Shown one piece after another: positions 17,438 through 24,746 of a DNA stretch of 36,066 nucleotides (its first letter is position 1; each line of letters opens with the position of its first letter). This DNA comes from Saprospiraceae bacterium (GTDB lineage Bacteria > Bacteroidota > Bacteroidia > Chitinophagales > Saprospiraceae). Where the stretch lies: assembly GCA_013214265.1 (NCBI GenBank), contig JABSSK010000006.1:1-36066 (forward strand), read 5' to 3'. The position numbers were made by a program, and so were the translations under genes. Below the pieces are notes generated by a model that saw only the letters and a list, made by a program, of their open reading frames with translations, did not search any database and had not been told where the DNA came from.

Positions 17438-18283
17438 TCACCGGTGACGTTCCAGATCATGCCATCTTTTCAGTGAAATTACTTGCCAGCTCCTCAAAAC
17501 CTCTCTAACGTGACGTGCTCTTCTTGCGCCAAATGCAATTATAACTTCACCTTCTTCATTCATAGCATGAGGTGTTGAAAAATATTCTGAACGATTACTT
17601 ATATCCATAGACTTACTAGCGTTGGACCAAATTTCAATACCTACTTTAGCTTCATCGGCTAGCTTTTCTAATATTTGTAAATCATGTTCTGTAGCGTTTT
17701 CCAACACACAGGACCAAGTCTGAAAGTGGGATCTCTTAAGCAGATCGAGCTCTTGAAAGATAGGCCATTTTTTATTGCCCGTAATTGTAGTTCCTATCCT
17801 GTTCTTATCGATTAAAATAATATCGCGATAGCTCCGATCGCTCTTAGGATGAGGAATGCTAATCAACATGGCCCGAGCAGGATCAATCTTTAATGCACCT
17901 ACTACTTCGAACATTCCATTATGCGTCAATTGAACAGCTATTTGAACTGGCTTTTGCCTAGGAGTAGAGGATATTCCAAATTTATTCCAGACCGTTCTTG
18001 CTAATCGAAAGCGTCCAGTAGCAGAGGCTCCAATACCTAGGTCCCACCAATTTTCCTTCCGCTTCGGATCGAGAGAAACAACCTTCTTATGGTAATAAAC
18101 AACTGCCTTCCACTCTTTTCGTCGTTTGTACAATTGCCCCAAAGCAGCATACGGTGAGATCCAAGAAGGTGCCAGACGAATAGCCCTTTTATAAAGCTTT
18201 ATCGCATTATAATCATCCCCTTGCTCGACATATACATCAGCTTTCAGCAAGAGCGCCCGACATTCTTCAGGTACAGATTCCAT
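17438..18283 (-). CDS. TPR-repeat protein with uncharacterised C-terminal domain
   Basis: 281 residues, no signal peptide. Three TPR repeats span about residues 6-108 (LLKADVYVEQGDDYNAIKLY, RAIRLAPSWISPYAALGQLY, KKVVSLDPKRKENWWDLGIG), implying protein-protein binding. The C-terminal part, about 120-281, is beta-rich with some helices (VVGALKIDPARAMLISIPHP, RSYRDIILIDKNRIGTTITG); I do not recognise its family. Cytoplasmic by appearance. The gene is alone on its strand, facing away from the oxoprolinase-type gene. Confidence 0.75.
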   Translation of the reverse strand: MESVPEECRALLLKADVYVEQGDDYNAIKLYKRAIRLAPSWISPYAALGQLYKRRKEWKAVVYYHKKVVSLDPKRKENWWDLGIGASATGRFRLARTVWNKFGISSTPRQKPVQIAVQLTHNGMFEVVGALKIDPARAMLISIPHPKSDRSYRDIILIDKNRIGTTITGNKKWPIFQELDLLKRSHFQTWSCVLENATEHDLQILEKLADEAKVGIEIWSNASKSMDISNRSEYFSTPHAMNEEGEVIIAFGARRARHVREVLRSWQVISLKRWHDLERHR

Positions 18284-18382
18284 GCATTCACTATGATTAA
18301 AAGGGCCATGCAGGTGTTTTTTGTATATTTTACGAATCCGAAGTTAATCAGATATTACCAGAACGAATTTATCAAAGGATAA

Positions 18383-18401
18383 TTATCCACTATTATCAAC
18401 A
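18383..18401. promoter_or_regulatory. Two DnaA-box-like sites before the oxoprolinase-type gene
   Basis: TTATCCACT (18383-18391) and TTATCAACA (18393-18401) each differ from the DnaA box TTATCCACA by one base, and are one base apart in the same direction, 8 bases before the ATG. Two near-matches can occur by chance in AT-rich DNA. Confidence 0.3.
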
Positions 18402-18409
18402 CAGAATTC

Positions 18410-21400
18410 ATGTGGAACATTTGGATCGATACCGGAGGTACATTTACCGACTGTTTTGCCAAGCCACCCCAAGGCACCATGCAAAGATTGAAGGTGCTCA
18501 GTAGTGGGCATTTACGCGGAACCATTACTTATCAGCCGGCACCTAACAAGGTTACCATTAAGCATAACTGGCCCGTTTCAAAAGATATATTCTCCGGATA
18601 TTCATTTGCAATTGAAGGGCACGCCTATGCAATAAATATAAAAAGTTATAGCCATCAGAATCAGACTTTTACATTAGATAGAGATATACCTAAAGGCGTC
18701 ACTGGCTCTGACTTCAGTATTACTGCAGCCGAAGAAGCTCCTATACTAGCCGCTCGTCTTGCGACCCAAACACCCCTAAGTCAAAAATTACCAACCATAA
18801 CCATGCGGCTGGGGTCTACCCGGGGTACGAATGCTTTATTGGAAAGAAAGGGTGCTAAAACCTTATTACTTATTACAGAAGGCTTTAAAGACTTAATGTA
18901 TATAGGTACACAGCAACGGCCTAATCTGTTTGAAATCGATATTCCTGAACCAAATGTGCTGTATGATGATGTTTTGGAAGTACCCGAAAGACTAGACGCC
19001 TCTGGTAATGTTATCATTCCTCTTACCAGTCTTTTTCTGGAAAACTGCATACAATACGTTAAGCAAAAAGGCTATGAATCCGTAGCTATAGTACTACTCC
19101 ATGCTTACCGAAACCCCATGCATGAACAAAGGATAGCTGAAGCGCTTGAACAGGCCGGAGTCAAATATATTTCAACGTCGCAAGCACTAAGTCCCACTAT
19201 TAAACTACTTCCCAGAGCTAGGACTACTTTAGTCAATGCTTATCTAAAGCCGATCATCCACGAATACCTCGGTAGTATCGCCCAGACGATAGGCGCCGAA
19301 AATGGAACAGGTAAACTACTGGTTATGACCAGTTCGGGTGGTTTAGTACCACACGCAAACTTTCAGCCAAAAGACAGCTTATTGAGTGGGCCGGCTGGTG
19401 GAGTAGTTGGTGCTGCTACAATCGGACACCAAATCGGTCTACATAAATTATTAACCTTAGATATGGGGGGTACCAGTACAGACACAGCCCGCTATGATCA
19501 AATCTACGACTACCAATTTCATACAACCATCGATAATATTGAAATGAATAGTCCTGCTCTGGCTATTGAAACCGTCGCTGCCGGTGGAGGATCTATTTGC
19601 TGGTTTGATGGCCAAAAGCTTCAAGTAGGCCCACATTCAGCTGGAGCCCAGCCTGGCCCAGCAGCTTATGGAGCAGGAGGTCCTCTAACCATTACTGATG
19701 TCAACCTATTGCTCGGAAAAATGCAACCCGAAAGGATGAGTATTCCACTTCGGCCAGAGCGATCAAGAGAAGCTCTAGAAAGACTTCGCCAACAAGTCGA
19801 AAAGAAAACAGGTCACAATTACGAACCAAAAGAAATTTTGGAAGGACTCGAAGCAATAGCAAATGAAAAAATGGCCGAAGCCATCCGTAGAATATCTGTT
19901 GCCAAAGGCTTTAACCCTTCAGAATATGCCCTCTTGGCCTTCGGGGGAGCTGGTGGGTTGCATGCTGCTCAGGTAGCAGAGCTACTCCAGATAAAAACCT
20001 TGATACTTCCTTTTGATGGAGGTCTATTAAGTGCCTACGGTATCGGTCATGCCGAAATAGAGCGTCTGGTTGAAATTCAAGTTCTTCAGAACTTACATGA
20101 TCCCAATTTAGACCTCGAATTGCTTTTGCAGAATGCATCAAAAACAGCTCAAAATAAATTATTAGATGAAGGATTCACCCACGCAGAAATATTCATTCGC
20201 CAGAAGCTTTTGTTCCTGCGTTTTGCTGGTCAGAACGCCACTTTAGAAATTGACTACACAGCTCCCTCCAATACTCCGGACACATTATTCAAAGAAGCCT
20301 ATATTCAGCTTTTTGGATACTACCCGCCAAACCGAACAATAGAACTAGAAAGTGTTCGTGTCATTGCCTCTAGTAAATCTGAAATCACACAACCCAATAC
20401 AAACCACCCTAAAAAGAATCACCTTGACCTACATGCTTCGGATAACCAATACCCAAATGTGTATTGGCCCGATTTAAGTGTAGGCAACTCATTTTCGGGT
20501 CCAGCCCTTATACTTAGTGATCACTCTAGTTTCTTTCTGCCTCGTGACTGGTCGGTTCTAACCTACCCCGAAAGGAACCTGATTGTACAAAAAGAAATAC
20601 AATCTGATCGAAAAGAAATAGCGGAGAAAGAAGCTATTGAACTGGAACTTTTCACCAACCGCTTCATGAGTATTGCGGAGGATATGGGCGCACAACTGCA
20701 ACGGACCGCCTTTTCTGTGAATGTAAAAGAGCGACTTGATTTTTCGTGTGCAATCCTGAACCCTAAAGCTGAGCTTTTGGTCAATGCTCCCCATATACCT
20801 GTTCATCTGGGGAGCTTGGGTATCTGTGCACGCCTCTGTTTGGAAGTACTTCCTTTACAACCTGGCGATGTTATTCTCACCAATCATCCAAAGTATGGTG
20901 GTTCTCACTTACCTGATGTAACTATACTCATGGGCACGTACACCGATCAAGGCGAGCTCATTGGTTACCTTATCAATCGAGCTCATCATGCTGAAATTGG
21001 AGGTAAACGCCCGGGGTCTATGCCTCCTGATGCCCGTACTCTGGCAGAAGAAGGGGTAGCCTTTTCTCCCGTATATCTGGTAAAAGATGGCTCCGTAAGA
21101 TGGGCTGAAATTGAAGCTATACTAAAAAGTGGAGATTACCCTACCCGATCAATCGCCGAAAATATAGCTGACCTAAGAGCCGCTCTAGCTAGCCTTCGTT
21201 ATGGGGCGGAAGCCCTAAAAAACTTGGTACAACTGCATAGCCTCGATAAAGTGCACAAGTACATGAAACGAGTACAGCAAACAGCCAGTACAACTTTAGA
21301 AGAGGGACTTAAAGCTTATTTAGGAAATGTATTTAGAGCAGAAGAATACCTTGATGATGGTCATCGATTAGCTGTTTGCATTGACTTTCGTCAAAAACCC

Positions 21401-22168
21401 TATATTTTTGACTTTTCAGGTACAGCAAAAGCTCATCCTTTTAACCTTAACGCCAATATATCCATCGTCTACAGTGCGGTACTTTATGTTTTACGTTTAC
21501 TCTGTACCAAACCTGTCCCTTTGAATGAAGGCTTAATGGCGTCGATACGCATCCGCGTTCCACCTTCTTTATTACATCCTCAATTTGAGGATGACCCAAA
21601 TGAATGTCCAGCGGTTGTAGGTGGCAATACGGAAGTAAGCCAGCGGTTGGTAGATACGCTGCTAAAGGCACTTTCTCTGGTAGCTTGTTCTCAAGGAACC
21701 ATGAATAACTTGTTATTCGGAAATGAACATTTCGGCTACTATGAAACTATTGGAGGTGGTACAGGTGCCGGAGATGGTTTCAATGGCCGGTCCGGTGTTC
21801 ATCAACATATGACAAATACCAGAATGACCGATCCGGAAGAACTTGAGCTGAAATACCCTGTAAGATTATGGGAATTTGGACTGCGTCTCAATTCTGGAGG
21901 CGATGGGCAGTGGAAAGGAGGGAACGGGATTATTCGCGAACTCGAGTTTCTGGAGCCCGTCGACTTTACCCTCATTAGCCAGCACAGAATTGTAGCACCC
22001 TATGGTATGAAAGGGGGAGAAAATGGAATGCCAGGACAGCAATGGCTACAAAAAAAGAATGGTACAATCGAACCAATAAAAGGAATAACAGACCAGTCAT
22101 TATCCTCAGGTGATCGAATTCGCCTTGAAACCCCCGGAGGGGGTGGGTACGGGAAAAAAGAATCATAA
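18410..22168 (+). CDS. Hydantoinase/5-oxoprolinase-type ATP-dependent amidohydrolase (HyuA-HyuB fusion)
   Basis: 1252 residues, close to the about 1290 of full-length 5-oxoprolinase. It joins a HyuA part (residues 1 to about 690) and a HyuB part (about 740-1250). The N-terminus has the ASKHA-like phosphate motif DTGGTFTDCF, then a second at LDMGGTSTD in the Hydantoinase_A domain, with GGGSICWFDG and AFGGAGGLHAAQ. HyuB has RTAFSVNVKERLDFSCA, TNHPKYGGSHLPDVT and the glycine-rich end ETPGGGGYGK. The enzymes open cyclic amides (5-oxoproline to glutamate, or hydantoins) with ATP. Between the first ATP motif and the domain start (about residues 30-100) lies extra beta-rich sequence that I do not expect in 5-oxoprolinase. 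The substrate is not settled. Single-gene unit; no glutathione-cycle neighbours. Confidence 0.92.
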   Translation: MWNIWIDTGGTFTDCFAKPPQGTMQRLKVLSSGHLRGTITYQPAPNKVTIKHNWPVSKDIFSGYSFAIEGHAYAINIKSYSHQNQTFTLDRDIPKGVTGSDFSITAAEEAPILAARLATQTPLSQKLPTITMRLGSTRGTNALLERKGAKTLLLITEGFKDLMYIGTQQRPNLFEIDIPEPNVLYDDVLEVPERLDASGNVIIPLTSLFLENCIQYVKQKGYESVAIVLLHAYRNPMHEQRIAEALEQAGVKYISTSQALSPTIKLLPRARTTLVNAYLKPIIHEYLGSIAQTIGAENGTGKLLVMTSSGGLVPHANFQPKDSLLSGPAGGVVGAATIGHQIGLHKLLTLDMGGTSTDTARYDQIYDYQFHTTIDNIEMNSPALAIETVAAGGGSICWFDGQKLQVGPHSAGAQPGPAAYGAGGPLTITDVNLLLGKMQPERMSIPLRPERSREALERLRQQVEKKTGHNYEPKEILEGLEAIANEKMAEAIRRISVAKGFNPSEYALLAFGGAGGLHAAQVAELLQIKTLILPFDGGLLSAYGIGHAEIERLVEIQVLQNLHDPNLDLELLLQNASKTAQNKLLDEGFTHAEIFIRQKLLFLRFAGQNATLEIDYTAPSNTPDTLFKEAYIQLFGYYPPNRTIELESVRVIASSKSEITQPNTNHPKKNHLDLHASDNQYPNVYWPDLSVGNSFSGPALILSDHSSFFLPRDWSVLTYPERNLIVQKEIQSDRKEIAEKEAIELELFTNRFMSIAEDMGAQLQRTAFSVNVKERLDFSCAILNPKAELLVNAPHIPVHLGSLGICARLCLEVLPLQPGDVILTNHPKYGGSHLPDVTILMGTYTDQGELIGYLINRAHHAEIGGKRPGSMPPDARTLAEEGVAFSPVYLVKDGSVRWAEIEAILKSGDYPTRSIAENIADLRAALASLRYGAEALKNLVQLHSLDKVHKYMKRVQQTASTTLEEGLKAYLGNVFRAEEYLDDGHRLAVCIDFRQKPYIFDFSGTAKAHPFNLNANISIVYSAVLYVLRLLCTKPVPLNEGLMASIRIRVPPSLLHPQFEDDPNECPAVVGGNTEVSQRLVDTLLKALSLVACSQGTMNNLLFGNEHFGYYETIGGGTGAGDGFNGRSGVHQHMTNTRMTDPEELELKYPVRLWEFGLRLNSGGDGQWKGGNGIIRELEFLEPVDFTLISQHRIVAPYGMKGGENGMPGQQWLQKKNGTIEPIKGITDQSLSSGDRIRLETPGGGGYGKKES

Positions 22169-22286
22169 AAACTAGGTTAACTCCCTGATTTTGAGTATAC
22201 TTTTACACGTTTTAAACAACCAATGTGTATTAAAACTAACAATCAAAATAGAAGATAACACACTGAAAAAAAGCTACTTATCATGA

Positions 22287-22363
22287 TTTTCCACAATTTT
22301 ATATTGATTTAATGTGGAAAACTATACAAACGTCTGCTTATAAAGGCTCTCTGGTGTGGATAA
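22287..22363. promoter_or_regulatory. DnaA-box-like cluster in convergent intergenic region
   Basis: Three sites occur in 77 bases: TTTTCCACA (22287-22295), its inverted copy TGTGGAAAA (22313-22321), and a perfect inverted box TGTGGATAA (22355-22363). The 17 bases between the first two are almost all A or T. Neighbours converge here (22168 and 22383), so a promoter is not expected. The 22169-22382 gap shows no ORF or U-run terminator. Role inferred. Confidence 0.45.
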
Positions 22364-22382
22364 GCGATACGATTAACCCAGA

Positions 22383-23120
22383 TCAAGGATTTTTCGTTGG
22401 CTCATCAGAAGTAACCGCATGCTCTTGATCTTTACCAGCAAAATAGTTTTCGAGCTCCGTTAATGTTTCCGCTTCGGTAGTAATATCACGAATGACTTTA
22501 CCATGTTCCAGAACAACGATACGTTTGCATACTTCCGTAATATGGGTTAGATCATGACTCGAAATCAGGACCGTCATATCACTAGGTAAATCCTTAATCA
22601 GTTGTTTCAATTGTATTTGTGAGCTTGGATCCAAATTAGCGAAAGGCTCATCGAGTACGAGAAGTTCCGGTTGTCCAATCAAGGCGGCAGCGATACCCAC
22701 CTTCTTCTGGTTACCCTTAGATAAGTCTCGGATATATTTCTTTTTTTCCAAAATCTCACCATGGAAGAAATCCGAAAATTTACTTAAGCGTTCTTCCAGT
22801 TCTCCTGTATTAACAGCGTATAATTGGGCAACAAACTCAAAGTATTCCTGAGGTGTTAAAAAGCCAATTAGAAAACTCTCGTCCAGATAGGCACCCGTGT
22901 AAGGTTTCCAATGTTCAGAGCGTCCTACAGGTTTACCCTTCGATAAAACTTCACCGGAGCTAGGCTGAATCAGATCCATGATCAAACTAAACAAAGTGGT
23001 TTTACCTGCCCCGTTATTTCCTACCAGCCCAAAACTCTCTCCATCAGAAATGGATAAAGAAGGCACATCCAGTACAGAAACCCCTTTATACGATTTTGAT
23101 AATTTTTGTATTGACAGCAT
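22383..23120 (-). CDS. ABC transporter ATP-binding protein
   Basis: 245 residues. The Walker A motif is GNNGAGKTT (34-42), the signature is DLSKGNQKK (replacing the usual LSGGQ), Walker B is LLVLDEPFANLDP, and the switch histidine is in VLISSHDL. The ABC2-exporter-like pattern resembles CcmA/YhaQ-type ATPases. A C-terminal extension of about 40 residues follows the core. It starts 8 bases after the stop of the DUF5687-type membrane protein, so the two form one exporter operon, membrane gene first. The cargo is unknown. Confidence 0.95.
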   Translation of the reverse strand: MLSIQKLSKSYKGVSVLDVPSLSISDGESFGLVGNNGAGKTTLFSLIMDLIQPSSGEVLSKGKPVGRSEHWKPYTGAYLDESFLIGFLTPQEYFEFVAQLYAVNTGELEERLSKFSDFFHGEILEKKKYIRDLSKGNQKKVGIAAALIGQPELLVLDEPFANLDPSSQIQLKQLIKDLPSDMTVLISSHDLTHITEVCKRIVVLEHGKVIRDITTEAETLTELENYFAGKDQEHAVTSDEPTKNP

Positions 23121-23128
23121 ATCTTTTT

Positions 23129-24601
23129 TTATTTCGATTTAAATCCAGCACTCATGATGTACTTACGTTTGTGAAACTGGTCTACTATCCGATCCATCAA
23201 GTAATTTTTTAGTACAATTCCAATAATCCCCAGAATAGCCAGCATAGCCAAGCCTACATATTTATTAAAAAAAATTCCAAAAGGTGCATAAATAACCATC
23301 GGAATAATTAAAAGTGGTACCAACATCACAAATTGATTCGCTCCCACACCTTCGTAGTTAAAAAAGGCCCCTTTAGTGAGTTCCACGCGCTTAACGTTAT
23401 ACGTAGCCGCATACATCAGCAGAAATGAGTTTATCCCTAAATTGAAAAGTGCACAAGCCACAAAAGCTAATGGCAGGTTAATATCGAGAAAACCATAAGC
23501 CAAAGAAAGAAGTGTGAATAAACCTGTGAAAAAAGCAAAGAGAAGATATTTAGCCTCAAAATATTCACGAATACTAAAATTACGAGTCAGCATGAAATCA
23601 AAAAACGTACTCTCCCAAGAAAACATAAACTGCCCATACTGAATCATGAGGAAACCCGAAATAAATATGCCTAAAAAGATTGCAGTTAGAAATGAAGATT
23701 GCAGTACTTCTGCAAATAACAATGGGTATGCAATGAAAATTAAGCCAACTATCATCATAGTACGTGGGCGTTTGTTGCGCCAAATGAGCTTGAGGTCTAA
23801 ACGCATCAAGTCACCCAAATTACCAAATCTGTCTAACCATGTAAATTGATTTAAGCTGACCGCTTCCGACCGATTGCTGACAAAAGCGTCCACATAGGCA
23901 TACTTTCGGAACCTTTGGTATATCATAATATACATTAAGGTAGCTACACCTCCCGGAATAATTAACCAAACTGGAGCAACCACCACCTTACCGAGTGCAA
24001 GCACGAAGGCATCAGAAAATCCTATTATATTTTCTATATCCAGATAAAAAATGCTTCCAATAACCACCAATAAGGCTAATATTAGTGCCGGCTTAATGCT
24101 AAACATTCTTTTCAACCAGAATACTAAATAGTGGTTAGCAATTACTATCCATACAAAAAACGTCAACCAAGCCAAGCCACCACCTAATCCAAATTCAGGT
24201 ATCACCACCTTTATCATAATCGGAATACCAAGCAATAGTGGTAACAAATTGAAAAAGTTGGGTAATGATCGAATCAGAATAAAATGAAATACCTTTCTAC
24301 GATCAATTGGCATGACCAGTAATGGCCGGATAGCCAATAAAGGAAAGGATTGTAGAAAAAATCTTAGGAGCAAATCTGACAGAAAGTAATAGCAGATTAA
24401 TTCATTAATAGATACAAAGACCGATACAGAATCGCTAGCCGAGTCTCCACGAATAATTTCAGGAAGGAATATGGCAAGTGCTAGTACATTGACTAACATA
24501 TACAGGGCAAAAAACGCCAAAATCAATGTGATAGCCAGATCTTTCCCTGAGAATGCTGATCTAATCCGCGATTTCCATTCATTGCGTAAAAGTGCTAGCA
24601 T
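23129..24601 (-). CDS. DUF5687-type ABC transporter membrane protein
   Basis: 490 residues from ATG at 24601; an upstream in-frame TTG at 24721 adds 40 non-conserved residues and is rejected. The start LALLRNEWKSRIRSAFSGKD is the usual pattern of this family, followed by about ten to twelve membrane segments. A soluble middle segment (about 225-270: RKYAYVDAFVSNRSEAV) separates two membrane halves, and the second half begins MRLDLKLIWRNKRPRTM, a repeat of the first entry pattern. Partner ATPase is encoded directly downstream. No substrate is evident. Confidence 0.85.
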   Translation of the reverse strand: MLALLRNEWKSRIRSAFSGKDLAITLILAFFALYMLVNVLALAIFLPEIIRGDSASDSVSVFVSINELICYYFLSDLLLRFFLQSFPLLAIRPLLVMPIDRRKVFHFILIRSLPNFFNLLPLLLGIPIMIKVVIPEFGLGGGLAWLTFFVWIVIANHYLVFWLKRMFSIKPALILALLVVIGSIFYLDIENIIGFSDAFVLALGKVVVAPVWLIIPGGVATLMYIMIYQRFRKYAYVDAFVSNRSEAVSLNQFTWLDRFGNLGDLMRLDLKLIWRNKRPRTMMIVGLIFIAYPLLFAEVLQSSFLTAIFLGIFISGFLMIQYGQFMFSWESTFFDFMLTRNFSIREYFEAKYLLFAFFTGLFTLLSLAYGFLDINLPLAFVACALFNLGINSFLLMYAATYNVKRVELTKGAFFNYEGVGANQFVMLVPLLIIPMVIYAPFGIFFNKYVGLAMLAILGIIGIVLKNYLMDRIVDQFHKRKYIMSAGFKSK

Positions 24602-24746
24602 AGCTAATTGTATTGATTTGAGAAAATGAGAAGTATCCTTATCCAGTACTTTATGAAATTGATAATATCCTAGTCGTTCCCCACTTTTTGTCGATTGACA
24701 TACACAAAAACTCGACGTCAACGCTACTTATGCAATGATAAGACAC

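Noticed and set aside
22169-22382. The region as a replication origin
   Set aside because: Orientation of the rRNA operon and the long minus-strand gene run to its right suggests forks travel leftwards here; no dnaA, dnaN or parAB is in the window. Kept only as a DnaA-box cluster.
24685-24710. Inverted repeat TTTTTGT/ACAAAAA between polA and the DUF5687-type gene
   Set aside because: Seven A/T-rich base pairs with a 12-base loop are weak and expected by chance in this AT-rich DNA.
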